From Fratercula arctica (lineage: Eukaryota > Chordata > Aves > Charadriiformes > Alcidae), in the NCBI GenBank assembly GCA_947846985.1, contig CANTUZ010000014.1, positions 6,078,485-6,142,484 of the forward strand: 64,000 nt of DNA. The letters are read 5' to 3'. The notes beneath the pieces were generated by a model, which had not been told where the DNA came from, made no database searches, and saw only the letters and a program-made list of their open reading frames with translations. This document shows positions 10,763 to 22,870 of this stretch, piece after piece. The position numbers were made by a program, and so were the translations under genes. Within the stretch, counting starts at the first letter, position 1. Each line of letters opens with the position of its first letter.

Positions 10763-13700
10763 GTTCGCAGCCTGGCCACAGGCTGGAGGCTGGAGTGGAT
10801 TGTCCTTGTGAGAGAGGCCAGCTGAGCCCAGTGTCCCACTGGCAAACTGGGAGGGCAAAATGGGATTTCTGCAAAGATCTCTCCTCTTCCTCCGCCCTGC
10901 TCCCCCCTGGGTGCTTCACCTCCTGTGAAGCTCTGCCAGGAGGTGACCCACTGCCCCATGCAGCGGCCAGTCTTGTCATCAGCTTGCGAAACAGTGACCT
11001 GTTCCAGGAAAACGTGGAGCAAACAAAACCTGCTCGACGCTCAGGTCCCGTCTCACGTGTTCCAGCCCCTGCAGGCATCTCGACTGCCCTGGTACAAGAT
11101 ATTTACTTTTGATAGGCTAAATCAAGGCTTTGTGCACGGAACTGGGGAAATATAGCTACGTTAGCTTCATTAGAAAGTGTTTGGTTGGGTTTTGGGAGGT
11201 GACGGACCATCCACTGCAAGAAAATAGGTTACTAAAGGCTGGAAACGGCTTTATTGTGGAGGCTGGAGCCAGCACCTGCGCTGTAGCCACTTGCCATCAG
11301 GTGAGCCTGGACACCACCAGTGATGAGAAAGGGTCTCGCACCCGCCTTGCAATGATTTGGGTGGTGCAGTTGAGTTCAGAAAACAAGGGCAACTGCCATT
11401 GTCTTACCCTACAGTGGCTGCACCTGCAAGACCCCAAGGGTCCCTTCTGGATTAGCAGTTTGCTTCCTGATTGCTGTTCCAGGCACGTCCCTTGCAAATC
11501 ACTGCCCCAAGCATGTACCGAGAAGCTGAGAGGACGGAAGAGTTTGCTGTCCTCCCATCCCTTCATGGTGGCATGTGAAGTTGTGCAAGGAAAGGGCCTG
11601 AAGACAGAGCAGCGTGCCGCTGGAAAGAATGAGTTTTGCAAAAGGGTCATCAAATTAACATCACTCGTTCCTCCAAACGGGAGGGTTCAGATGGAGGTGG
11701 GTGCCGTGCTGGTGGTGCACTGGGCAAGGATGTGACCCCTGGCAGAAACAGGGAGGATGGTTCTGCCCGTGTCTGTGCAAAAATAAGAAGCAAAACTGGA
11801 GCATGTACTGGGAAGGGGAGAGCACGGCCAGGAAGGTCTCAGGCTGAGTTTAACTTGTTCAGCCTGGCAAAACCTGAGAGGGGCAGTGGAGTGGAGAGTA
11901 GATTGCTGCCTGCAGGAAGACCAAATAGGAGAAATCCAAGTCCCAGAGGCATGCAGAGCTAGGGCTGAAGACCAAAAGGAAAAAAGATTTGTACTAAACA
12001 AAGGTATAAGAATGAGCACATGAAAATTAGTCTGGAAACGAGTCAAAACCCATCTCATAAAAAGTCGAGCAGTCGGGAAAGGTGACTGCGTTCATTTGTA
12101 CTGAGGCTCAGTGAGCCCAAGGACTTTGTTCCCTTTGCAAACAAACAGGGCAGCAGCAAAGAGATTCCTGACATTGAGGGACATGGAAACGCTGTGAGCT
12201 GTCGTAGCCTGACGTGCCTGACGCAGCTCTGGGCCAGGGAGTTTCTCCTGGGGCTGTTTTCACAGTTTGGACAAACAGCCACTCTGGAAGCAAGTCACGT
12301 CCTATGTCCTATGTCCCTTCTTCTCATTTCAAATTTGTGTGCTGTGTCCCCCCAGGAAGTTTGAAACCCCTTCTTGAGATACTGCAGTCTCTGCAGGACA
12401 ACTCTGTAGAGTAACCCATGGCCCGAGCTGGGATCTAGCGGGTGCTGATCCTGCATGTTGGAGCCCTAAAGAGCATCAACTCATTCCAGCTTTATTACAA
12501 AGACCTTCTCCAAACAGTGCACATATTTTATTGCACAAAACTGGGTCCAAAGTCCTGTGTTCTCCTATTCTGAGGACACTTTGTGCAGAGCTAGGAGAAA
12601 CCCTGGGCTTTTGATGTAAGCTTTGGGACAGGCAAGACTGGAGGACCAAGTCTGCTGGGGCAGCCAGCAGGAAGATGAGAAGGCTCAAGTACCAGCAGGA
12701 GGATGAGAAACCTTGAAGTCCCAGGAGTGATGGATGTCCATGGAGGAGCAGAAGATGACCTTGTGGTGACATATTGACAGGAGACACATGGCCGGGGGGC
12801 TGTATGGCTGGGGCTTAGGACAAGTAGCAAGATGCGAACAGGTCAGCTGCAAGCCGCTGGCTGTGAGGGAAGGAGAAGTGGGAGCTGGACCTGTATTTCA
12901 GTGTATTTCTATGCATTGAAATACATAGAATCATGGAATGGTTTAAGTTGGAAGGGACCTTAAACACCATCTCGTTACAACCCCCTTGCCCTGGGCAGGG
13001 ACACCTCCCACTAGACCAGGTTGCTCAAAGCCCCATCCAGCCTGGTCTCAAACACCTACTGGGATGGGGCATCTTCCCCTGGGCAACCTGGGTTGCCACC
13101 CTCATAGTGAAAAATTTCTTCCTGATATCTGATCTAAATCTCCCCTCTTCCAGTTTGTAGCCATTACTCCTCATCCTACATGTCATCATAAAAAGTGATA
13201 CCCTGTATCACTACATGTCCTCATAAAAAGTCCCTCTCCAGCCTTCTTGTAGGTCCCCTTCAGGTACTGGAAGGGGCTCTAAGGTCTCCCCAGAGCCTTC
13301 TCTTGTCCAGGCTGAACACCACCAACTCTATCAACCTGTCCCCATAGCAGAGGTGCTCCAGCCCTCAGATCATCTTCGTGGCCTCCTCTGGCCCTGCTCC
13401 AACAGGCTGAGGGCCTCCAGCGTGAGGGCTCCAGAGCTGGAGGCAGTGCTCCAGGTGGGGTCTCACCGGAGCGGAGCAGAGGGGCAGAATCCGCTCCCTC
13501 GCTCTGCTGGCCGTGTGGCTTTTGGTGCAGCCCAGGATGTGGTTGGCTTTCTGGGCATCCAGCACGCATTGCCGGCTCATGTTGAGCTTCTCATCAACCA
13601 ACACCCCCAAGTCCTCCTTGAGGCTGTTCTCAGCACTCAGGGCTGTGACTCTTTCATTACGTGTATCTTTTCCCTTCCATGCCCTTAAGCGGGGATGAGC

Positions 13701-14655
13701 TCAGCTTGCAAGGCACACCTTCATCACAACCTGGTCAAGTTTGTGGTCCTTTCATTCCCTCCCAAGGCATCGGGACATTCCTCTGACCATGGCCCTTCCT
13801 GGCTTCAACAAAGTGGTGGACAGTTTGGGGCTCAGACCTGACTCCATGGGTTGCTCCATTAGGAACCTTAGTGACCCTTCCTTGTTGGTGGCCAGGGCAA
13901 TATCTCACCCAGTTTTAGCAATCTTGAATCTCCTGTATCCGACCCGATCATCTACAAACCCTCTACAACCAAGGGGCCTCTTCTTCCACCACTTCCACCT
14001 CACCAAGTCATTCCATATCCCTGAATAATCTGCATAATACTGCACTCTCGATCCTTCAGGTTTCAGGGTTTTTACTGGTATTCAGAAGTGGATTGAATAA
14101 ATACAATGGGTGAGGGACTTTTCACTCCGTTCTGGACGGGCGTTTAAGCGCACTCCTCATTTTGCAAAGGTGGCTGTGTACAGTGCGGGAGAGCATCCTG
14201 ATTGCTTGCTCCTGGATCAGGCAATAATCCTCAATTCCATGGGAGATTAGAGGAAAAGGTATGATCCCATTGGGAATGTGGTGAGGGTGACGGCACTGGG
14301 TGCCACTGCAGGGGATTATAGGGGGCTATAGGGCTGGGAATAGGGATTACAGTGGTTATAGGGCTGGGAATAAGAGGACTCTGGAGTTGCAATGCTGGAA
14401 CCTACCCGGAGGACCAGATAGGGGTTATTCTGAGAAGACCTTGCTTGGAGACTGAGGGACTTTTTGCAGTGCTGCATTTAGGAACTGGGACCCACAGATG
14501 CTCAGGGGACACAGGGCAGAGGTCTCCACTCTGCCGGAGGGAGGGGGTCCTCTCTGCTGACCGCCACAGCAACTGCTCTGCTCTTCTGGCTCTACAGAAC
14601 GGGGTCTTCTGGGGTCCTGAGGGACCCTTGCCTTGGACGCTGGGAGCGTGGCTGC
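10763..14655. other. Intergenic region between receptors 1 and 2
   Basis: Holds one large CR1 copy (12920-13640) and otherwise no recognisable coding or RNA feature. It should contain the promoter of receptor 1 (right of 10762) and the 3' UTR of receptor 2. Minus-strand AATAAA hexamers occur at 12491-12496 and 12527-12532, but they are 2 kb from the receptor 2 stop, so I do not assign them. Confidence 0.5.
12920..13640 (-). mobile_element. CR1 LINE, truncated reverse transcriptase and 3' UTR
   Basis: The inverted 3' tail (ATAGAATCATGGAATGGTTT) at 12922 leads into the CR1 3' UTR and the end of its reverse-transcriptase frame. On the minus strand words such as LVDEKLNMSRQC and AQKANHILGC are readable near 13500-13610. 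It is 5'-truncated, as most avian CR1 copies are. Confidence 0.88.
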
Positions 14656-14708
14656 CTAAGCCTCAGATGATGCCCCGGTGTCCTCTGTCTTCATTATAAG
14701 TGGCTTGT
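14656..14708 (-). CDS. Receptor 2 terminal exon (cytoplasmic tail)
   Basis: The acceptor TTTGCAG fits phase 1 and gives the tail [17 protein letters not shown] then TAG. Another frame through this exon is open but does not match the phase of the transmembrane exon. Confidence 0.65.
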
Positions 14709-17700
14709 CTGCAAAAGGAAGGAGCAGGGTGATGCATGGAGAGTGCAATCCCCAGACCCGGGCTGGTGTGCATCCATGCCAGGCAGGAGTGCAGCCAGCT
14801 CCACAAGCAGGCCAGGTGCACCACGTGCTGTGGTCCGGCTCTTACGTGGGGAGCGTCCAGCCCGTCTTCCACACCTCGTCCACAGGTACAGCACCAACAG
14901 GGTCCCGCAGAGCGTTGCCCCCACGCCGAGCAGGCCTGCCAGCACCGAGCAGGACTGTATGAGGTCTGCGGGAAGAGTGAAGCTCAGAGGAGGTTGCTTG
15001 GATGGGTTGACCCTCTCTGCCCCTCTCACCCTTCCCTTCTGCTGCATGTTTTGGGAGACTTTCAACACCCTCCCTCACTGCCCCTCCTGGGTGCTGGGCA
15101 GCAGCAGCAGTAGTGACACCTCATCCTCATCTTCGGGAGGGGGGGATGCATGGACACCACCCCCCTTGGGCTAATGCAAACAGAGAGTGTCCGCCGGGGA
15201 TGCTCAGATCTCCATGCCCACTGAGACACCTTCACCCAGTTGGTCCCACTCTGTCACCTTCAGGTGCCTCTACCCAGCCCACCTAAAGTCTCCCGCAGAA
15301 AGGTTTACGGCAACTCTTCTGCCTGCCTGGGAGGAGGCCAAGACTGGGATGGCCTGGGAGCACCATGTGTCTGCACTGGGTTGGCCCCGATGCAGACAGA
15401 GCAGATGACGGGGGACCCTGGCACTCACCTCTCTGCTCTGCGCACACCACCCCGGCTGCCGAGCCCTGCCTGCACGGCCCCGGACCCATCTGTCTCTGCT
15501 GGCACTCCAGGAGCAGCGACTCCCTCCCCCGGCAGCTCAGCCCCTCCAGCAAGGCACGGCCATCCCACCGCCTGAACTGGGCTCCGATGGGCACCGACTG
15601 GGCCGGCCCGCAGCCCAGTTGCCTGCAGACCACCTCTGCTTCCAGCAAGCTCCAGCCAGTGCTGCACACCCCGTGCCAGGTAGCGTTGTAGAGCACCTCC
15701 ACCCGCCCCGCGCAGCGACCGGGGCCGTCCTGCACCCGCACCTGCAAGGGGTTTGTGCCTGCAAGGAAGAGCGCAAGGGGTTAAGATGGTGCTTCTGACC
15801 CCATACAGCAATGAGAGCTTCTGGTTTGCTCCTGGGCATTTTTTTCTGGTGCCCTGCTGAAGGCAAGTCACCAGGACCCACGACCAGCTACGAGGCATGG
15901 ATTGCCTTACTCCATCCCCTTGTACAATGTTCCTTAATAAACAACATCACCGCAGAGCTGGTATCTGTGAGATGGGGCTCATGGGAGACCCATGCCCACC
16001 TCCCCAGTGGCACTGGACTCCTGTGTCTAGGAAAGGAGCACCTGGATTACATTTTTAAGCAAGGCTTTGCCCATCCCAGGATGTTGTCATTCATGAGGCT
16101 GAGGGACATAGTCTAGGTTAAATCAATATGAGCTAGGTGCACAACTCCTTTCTAAGGCAGGGTGTCTGGGTGAAAGCTGACTTCTGCTCTGGAGCTGGGG
16201 ATGGGGAAGAGTGAGCAGGCAGAAGAGAGCCTGGCACAACCCTGGGGGAGAACAGCAGCTCCAGCACCCATCAAGCCCTCCTTGGATGGACACCAACCAT
16301 CCTGGCTTGCCCACCCCAGTTCCTGAAGCCTGGTGTTACCTGAGCACACTGCGCCAGCATCCTCGCTGTGGCCACAGTTGTGCTCTCCCCAGCTGTTCAG
16401 CTCACACTCGGTGAAAGTGGACTCGGTCCCCCTGCAGTGAACGTCATCCAGCCAGATGGGATCTGACCCTTGTCCGAAATGAGCCGAGCCCGGTGCTGAC
16501 AGCGCTGCCCCGCAGCCCAGCTGCCTGCACACGACAGCAGCATCCTGGAGGTCCCAGCTGTCGTCGCACACGGTCCCCCACTTATGGTCATGAAAGACCT
16601 CAACTCTCCCCAGGCAGCTGTTCGAGCCGTTCACCAGCCGCAGCAGGCGCTGCCCAGAAGTGTCCTCATCTGTGAAGGGAGAAAGGGGCATGTTCATGCC
16701 TCACCATCAGCCACTGCTCCAGTTGGGCTTTGCAACGTGCTAAGCCACAGGAAAGTTAGAGCATCCTTCTGAGCGTGCAGCCTCTGGCTGCCTGGGAAAG
16801 GTGCTACCCCAATGGGGTTGGCTTGGGATTTGCTTCTCGTTGGCATGGATAAAGAGGAGTTGCAGTTCCAGAGCTTGGGGTTTGGAGCCTAAGAAAGAGT
16901 CCTGGGGTCAACAGCAAATATGGGAGGAACCTGGGGTCTGTAGTGACTATGGGAGGGGCCTGGGGTCAATAGCAACCATAGGAGAGTCCTGGGGTAAGTA
17001 GCGATTATGGGAGGAACCTGGGGTCAACAGTGACTATCGGAGGGTCCTGAGATCAGTAGCAATGATGGGAGGATCCAGGTGCCAACAGTGACTATAGGAG
17101 GATCCTGGGATCATTAGTGACTATGGGAGGATCTTGGGGTCAACACAGACTCTGGGAAGGTCCTGGGGTCACTAGTGACTGTAGAGTCCTTGGCTACCTG
17201 TGACATGATTGAGCTGATCTGCACCCCAACCCGCACGGTACTTATCCCAACTAACGTGGATCTCCTGAGCACACCACGCCAGCATCTTCCCCGTGGTCAC
17301 AGCTGCTGGATCCCCACGGCCTGGCCTGGCATTCAGAGAGGGTGGCTTCGGTTCCCGTGCAGTTCACACTATCCAGCCAGATGCGACCAGACCCTTGCCC
17401 AAAGTGAGCTGAGCGGGGGGCCGAGACAGCCGTCCCGCAGCCCAGCTGCCGGCAGACCACCGCCGCGTCAGCCAGGCTCCAGCCGTTGTCACACACCGTC
17501 CCCCACTGATAGTTGTAGAGAACCTCCACGCGCCCCGCGCAGCGGCCAGGGCCGTTCTCCAGGCGCAGACGAGCTGGTGTGTTGGTGTCTGCGCCTGCTC
17601 ATGACACGAGACACAAAGGGAGCATCAGACCAGGTCTCCCCCAAGGTGCCTCTTCTTGCCACCATGGTGAGACCTGTGCTGGAGGATGGTCCTCTGTTTT

Positions 17701-20700
17701 GCACGGGGAGGTTCCCATGTCCACAGAGAGCCATTGAGGAATACCTAATGTCTGGGGATAATTAGCTCAGGTACGGGCAAAAGCAGCTGCGTAACCTCAG
17801 AGCCCGTGCGTGTTCAACGTGAGCGCAAGCATACCATAAATGGCTGCAATCCTTTTTTTTTCAGTCTTCTCGGGTGGCCAACCATGAACCCTTCACGGGG
17901 CCGCAGCAGCTCCCGAAGGCAGAGACTTTCTGCAGATCCCCAGTGCCAGTGCCCCTTCTTCAAAAAGACTTTGGGGCCCCCGCGCCCCATCTTTGCACAG
18001 CCTGTGGGCTACTGGTCCCCATAGTGTGGTGGGTTGGGACCTTGCCTGGAGCATCCAGCACCCAGTCCAGTGCTTCCCCTCTCTCCTTGGTGCCCAGGCG
18101 AGCGCACTTTTTGCGTGCTGCCCTTCCTGTTATCCCTGCTGCTCCTTACTGTGTGCTAAAGAGTGCCAGCATGGCACATTGTAGGAGATGGGACAAGGGC
18201 GACAAGGTCACCCACCCAGGCGTGTGTGCTGCCCAGCCCTTGGCCACAGCTGTGAAACCAGCACAAATCCCCGGAGCAGAGCATCCTCTGCTAAACTTCC
18301 CCTGGTCCGCAAGCACGATGTTACCTGTGCACACGACGCTGGCGTCTTCCCCATGGTCGCAGTTGTTGACACCCCAAGGTCTGGTCTGGCATTCGGACAG
18401 GGTAGCTTCGGTCCCACTGCACTGAACATTGTCCAGCCAAATGGGGCCTGATCCCCGGCCAAAATGAGCTCCACTGTAGGCTGAGACTGCTGTCCCGCAG
18501 CCCAGCTGCCGGCACACCACGCTGGCGTCGGGGAAGTTCCAGTCATCATCACACACGGTTCCCCACTGGTGGTCGTGCATCACCTCTACTCTTCCAGAGC
18601 AGCGGTTCAGGCCGTTCACCAGGCGGACCTCTGCAGGACCAGCTGGGGTGCCTATAGCAGGGCTGGATGAGTCTACAGAGGGAACAAGAGGTGGACCATG
18701 AAAACGCCCTTGCCTTTCATTTCTGCAGGACCGTTCTGCAATCCACCATGGTTGTTGGCTGTCGCCAGTCGCTATCAGCGTGCAGCCACCTTGGGACCTG
18801 GACGGGGGTGATGCCGTGTCATAGCAACTCACGCTCTTTCAAGCTGTGGCTGGAGATCCTGAGAATGCTGGGAGAGGAGAGGGAGGAAAGCTTTTTTTTC
18901 TGTGGTGTTCTTGGGGCACTACATCCTCTTTGCAGGTGGAGGTGACAACTGAGGGGGCTCAGCACACCTGTGTGCCGAGGTATGTTGGGACAGTTCTGGA
19001 AGAGGTGGCTCCAGCATCTACCAATTGCCATGAGCATCTGCACCTCGATCAGCCACCAAAGCTCCAAGCTCTTGGAGCTCCAAGCTTTTGGAGCCCCACA
19101 GTTTGTGGCCATAAAATAGTGTTCTCTAGCTCAACACAAGGAAAAACTTCTTTACTTTGATGGTGACGGAGCACTGGCACAGGCTGCCCAGGGAGGTGGT
19201 CGAGTGTCCGTCTCTGGAGATATTCAAAATCTGCCTGGATGCGTTCCTGTCCAGACTGCTCTAGGTGACCCTGCTTTGGTAGGGGGTTGGACTGGATGAT
19301 CTCTGAAGGTCCCTTCCAACCCCTACCATTCTGTGATTCCATGAATCTGGATGTCTCCTCCTGGCTGCTCTCTCCCCTGTCTGAGGCTGTGTCTCACAGT
19401 GCCTGCCTGGAAAACACAATGGATCTCTAGCCCTGCCCATGGCCCTAAAACTTGCAGCCAAATCAAGGCATGAAGGGTCCTGCTCACCATGAAGGCGTGT
19501 GATGCACAAGGGTTCCCTACGTATCCCCCAGAAGTGGTTCAGCATCTCAGGAAGGTGGAGTTAGCACCGATAATGTTTCCAACCCTGCTTCCCAAATTGC
19601 TCCCGAGCCTGCAGTCCCTCGTATGGGGCAAACCACAAAACGACCCCTTGCTTGGGCCACGGGTGCTCTGTGCCGCAGGGAGCTTTTGGAAAGTTGGGAG
19701 GAGGCAACTCTCCTTGCACGGGAATTGCTTTGCGGATTGTGTGTCGTCGTGACTCCCTGCCCCATAATTTCCATCGGGCATTACCTGAGCACACCACACC
19801 AGCGTCTTCACCGTGGTGGCAGTTGTTGTTTCCCCAGCCCTTCGACCTGCAGTAAGACAGGGCGGCCTCCGTCCCCATGCAGCTGACGTCATCCAGCCAA
19901 ATGGGACCCGACCCTGCCCTGAAATGCCCAGCCCCGGGGGCTAACAGTGCCGCGCCGCAGCCCAGCTGCCGGCACACCACACCGGCGTTCTCCAGGTCCC
20001 AGTGGTCATCGCACACCGTTCCCCACTGGTTCTCGTAGAAGACCTCAACCCTGCCGGCGCAGCGGTGCGGGCCGTCTGACAAGCGGAGGGGAGCCCACTG
20101 GGAAGCAACCGTATCTGCAAGAGGGATATGGAGAGGGTCCGGTGTGGAAGAGCAGCACTGGGAAAAGCTGCATTGCTTGCACAAGCTTCATGGAACTGCT
20201 GCCAATGGCTTATTTGAACTACGGGTCTGCTCCTCCTTTGGCTCAAAGAAAAACCAAAAAAAAAAAAAAAAAAAAAAAATCAAGTCCAGGAGAGCAAATG
20301 CTCTGCAAACCCCCTTTTTCAAAGACAATTATCTTTAAAGGGGCTTCAGATATTTTTTTGCTAAGTATTCCCAGTCAATGAAAAAGAAAACACTGCCGGC
20401 TGGATGGAAAACTCCGGGCAACTGTATGTAGGGAGTAGCTGCCAGCTGTCTGATGGGAAGGGGGGGTCTGTCTGTGTGCAACCTGGTGCTTTAATTAGCA
20501 ATTTGCATGACGCGATAGAGAGCCTGCACAGTAAATTGGCTCGTGGCCCCCAGCCAAATGGAAGGTGCATCTTAGAGAAGGGCATTAAAACGGGCTGAAA
20601 CTACAGCAGGAAAGGTAAATATGAGGTGTTTAATCACTGTGGAACCGCTGTGGGATGCCTGGGTTAGGGTCTGGGTAGAGGCTGCAGCATCTCCTGGATG

Positions 20701-21223
20701 CAAAACAAGGCAGGTGGAGGCAGAAAAAAATAAGAAAAGCCCCTTCGCATCCCACTTGCAGCACAATTGGTCACCTACGTGAAAGCCTTCGTGTCCGCAG
20801 GGCACAGAGCAGAATAAATGCTCCTGTTTGCGCTGGGGGGAAGAGGACTTTGTGCCTTCTGTAAATGAACTGGCCGTCCCTGAAGAGGTGGCCAACACAA
20901 ATAAGCAACTTCTGGTCTTGACTGTCATCAGTTGGGAAGGCTCCAAGCATTTCCCAACTGCTATGTGCAAGGGCAGCAGCACACAGGCCAGGATAATTAC
21001 CCAGCTAACGAGGTCTCCTTCCCTATCCGCTGCTTTCTCTTCCTTTTAAAGGCTGATGGGTCAAAGAAAGCTTTGCCTATCCATCTGCAAGCCGCGTCCC
21101 CCCCATTCCTGCAGATCTCCGACCCTGTCTGTCTTCTAGGATGCTCCTTCCCGCGTGCAAGAGCCACTCACCACAGAGGCATGCCAGGTAGATGAGGAGC
21201 CCCGCTCCAGCGAAGCCAGCCAT
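14656..21223 (-). CDS. SRCR receptor 2: signal peptide, 5 SRCR domains, transmembrane segment, short tail
   Basis: Complete single-pass type I receptor, read right to left through exons 21172-21223, 19785-20114, 18325-18672, 17256-17588, 16340-16669, 15429-15758, 14846-14965 and 14656-14708. Lengths sum to 1896 bases: 631 codons plus TAG, with all internal borders phase 1. Residues 1-17 are the signal peptide (MAFxxx-type start [18 protein letters not shown]). SRCR domains fill about 18-574, the transmembrane helix is near 581-602 ([20 protein letters not shown]), and about 25 cytoplasmic residues follow. The tail has no tyrosine, ITAM or YxxL, so signalling or endocytosis would need a partner. 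One canonical splice donor (domain 3) is mutated. Domain 5 is divergent. Group B SRCR membership is certain; the ortholog (WC1, CD163L1 or SCART-like) is not resolved. Confidence 0.87.
14846..14965 (-). CDS. Receptor 2 transmembrane exon
   Basis: A 120-bp phase 1-1 exon. The hydrophobic stretch [20 protein letters not shown] is followed by the basic stop-transfer [13 protein letters not shown]. The acceptor is CCCGCAG and the donor GTAAGA. The helix has no charged residue. Confidence 0.85.
15429..15758 (-). CDS. Receptor 2 SRCR domain 5 exon (membrane-proximal, divergent)
   Basis: A 330-bp phase 1-1 exon. [18 protein letters not shown] and VVCRQLGCG are kept, but the IWLDDV motif is LLEGLSC and the HGEDA motif is absent ([11 protein letters not shown]). 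It joins directly to the transmembrane exon. Confidence 0.85.
16340..16669 (-). CDS. Receptor 2 SRCR domain 4 exon
   Basis: A 330-bp phase 1-1 exon with [42 protein letters not shown] and [12 protein letters not shown]. Confidence 0.87.
16901..17190. repeat. 29-bp minisatellite in receptor 2 intron
   Basis: About ten imperfect copies of a unit like CCTGGGGTCAACAGTGACTA plus TGGGAGGAT, between the exons of SRCR domains 3 and 4. Confidence 0.85.
17256..17588 (-). CDS. Receptor 2 SRCR domain 3 exon with shifted splice donor
   Basis: Domain with [42 protein letters not shown] and [12 protein letters not shown]. At the usual donor after the TCAG of VCSG the next bases are GA, not GT. A GTTAGT nine bases further keeps phase 1 and adds three codons, giving a 333-bp exon; a stop codon (TAG) follows at once if it is not spliced. 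Confidence 0.78.
17589..18324. other. Other introns of receptor 2 longer than 300 bp
   Basis: The introns at 14966-15428, 15759-16339, 17589-18324 and 20115-21171 show nothing recognisable except the poly(A) tract at 20256-20279 in the last. The coordinates given are those of one of them. Confidence 0.55.
18325..18672 (-). CDS. Receptor 2 SRCR domain 2 exon
   Basis: A 348-bp phase 1-1 exon, longer than the others through an N-terminal linker ([20 protein letters not shown]). It also carries [43 protein letters not shown] and [12 protein letters not shown]. Confidence 0.86.
19130..19345 (+). mobile_element. CR1 LINE 3'-end fragment, sense
   Basis: Sense CR1 tail: CACAGGCTGCCCAGGGAGGT, then GGTTGGACTGGATGATCTCT, ending in CATTCTGTGATTCCATG at about 19345. 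It lies in the intron between SRCR domains 1 and 2 of receptor 2, opposite in orientation to most other CR1 copies here. Confidence 0.85.
19785..20114 (-). CDS. Receptor 2 SRCR domain 1 exon
   Basis: A 330-bp phase 1-1 exon with [43 protein letters not shown] and [12 protein letters not shown]. Confidence 0.87.
20256..20279. repeat. Poly(A) tract in receptor 2 intron 1
   Basis: Uninterrupted run of about 24 A. Confidence 0.9.
21172..21223 (-). CDS. Receptor 2 signal-peptide exon
   Basis: Starts with ATG at 21221-21223 and encodes [17 protein letters not shown] plus one base, ending at a GTGAGT donor (phase 1). An earlier in-frame ATG exists 14 codons upstream, but the hydrophobic core begins right after this one. 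Confidence 0.8.
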
Positions 21224-22719
21224 GTTGCTGTGCAGGGACAGGAGGCAACGTCCCCAAAGCCCCATGCCCGTCGCACGTGCCTTAGGGCAGGCGACCGTCC
21301 CAGTGTGAGCTGCGAGCTGAGCTGGGTGCCGTGGGTGGCGAGAGTGGGTTTGTCCCCTCCTCTGCAGCGACGTGCCCCCGCGTTTGCCCGGCGTTCATCC
21401 CTCCTCCTGCACTGACCCCTCCTCCCTGCTGTCCCCGAGATTTTGCCCTCTGGTTGCAAGTGGTTTAGGTGGCCCCTCACCACCACAGACACGTCTACTG
21501 GGAGGCTCCCCGCTTTTTACAGCGGCATCTGCCCCATTTCATCCCCACCTCGCTGGTCCACAGCCAGGTCCGGGCTGCAGATCCGGCAGCAGGAGGGTTT
21601 GCAATGCTCACTTACAGAGGGTTGCACCCTTGGGAAAAGCCAAGTCTCATCTTGCAGGTATCTAAAGGTGGACCCCTGTCATCCGGAGATACCCCCCGGG
21701 TGCTTGCAGAGGGCAAAAAGCCTCCTTTCCCCTGACAAAATAAGGAGTTTTGAGGGGTTGTGCACACTGAATAGCATGCTCTGGCTGGAATCTGTCCTGA
21801 AGTCACGTCGCTGATGCCGTTGCGTGTATAAAATGCACAGCCTGTATTCTGGGTGTATCACGTCACGTAAAGAATACGGGGGAGTGGGGAGGTGTTGGTC
21901 CAGAAACTGTGCTGTAGCCACTGACATTAAGCTGCAAAAACACTCAGGTTTTGGGTACCCCTGTTGCGTTGATTCTCGTCCTGCGTTTAAGGGAATTCAG
22001 GAAGACCGAACTCTGAGGCGGGTGACAGTTTGGCACAAACCCTCAGGTTTGCACTAAACATCCCCATGCTCCCACTGTAATCTGGGTCTTCGGCGAATAG
22101 TCTGGTCAACTGCCAGCAGCAGGATGGATGACCTGCAGGTTTTCCATCCCAAGGCTGGGGTTGGAGGCACGGCTATGGGGCAAGGAGCCTGCCTGGTCCC
22201 TGGGGCTGGTGCAAGAGCATCGCGCAGCCCTGGGACCAGGACACTGGACCAGGTGGGCTCCTGGCCGTGACATCATCGAAGATGATGGAGCTGGACACGC
22301 TCATGCCTGGCAGAGGGACCATAAAAGGGCAGCTCATCACCTCCTGACTCTGCAGCCAAGGACCCTGCAGGCTGTTTCCCTTCCAGCTCCTGGCCAGGGA
22401 GGAAGGTCACCCATCCTCCAGAGACGAGTCTTCTCCTGGGCTGCCTCCACTCAAATCCAGCCTGCAGCCCCCACAACACCAGGCACAACGGAAAACAGGC
22501 ACTGGCATTTCTGAGATGACCCCGTGGGGCACACCACCCCTCTTCATGACCGTGAGACGGGAAACGACTACATCTCGTCCAGTCCATGCTGGGCTGCCGG
22601 CTCCCACGGCTGTGCAAGGCGAGCTGAACTAAACATAAAGATTCTCAGCAAAAAAAAGCAGTCCCAAAAGGATGCTCTGTGTTCCTCCCAGTGCCGAACG
22701 TGGCCTGGGGAAGAGTCGC

Positions 22720-22870
22720 CTGAGCACACAGCACTGGCATCTTCCCCGCTGTGGTGGGAGCCTGCACCCCAGGGCTGAGCCGGGCACTTGGGGAGAGCAG
22801 TTTCAGTGCCCACATTGCCCAGCCGCAGACAGCCCGGCCCCTGCATAAAATCCTTACTGCTTCTGGTGGC
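22720..22870 (-). pseudogene. Decayed SRCR exon (C-terminal half)
   Basis: The minus strand reads the second half of an SRCR domain: LRLGNVGTETALPKCPAQPW, then [10 protein letters not shown]. The exon stops at about the normal 3' border, but the donor is GC (TCAG then GCGACT). The first half ([16 protein letters not shown]) is missing, and the consensus IWLDDVxCxGTE is eroded. It is isolated, with no neighbouring SRCR exons, so it is read as a relic of a lost receptor or a stray duplicate. Confidence 0.75.
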
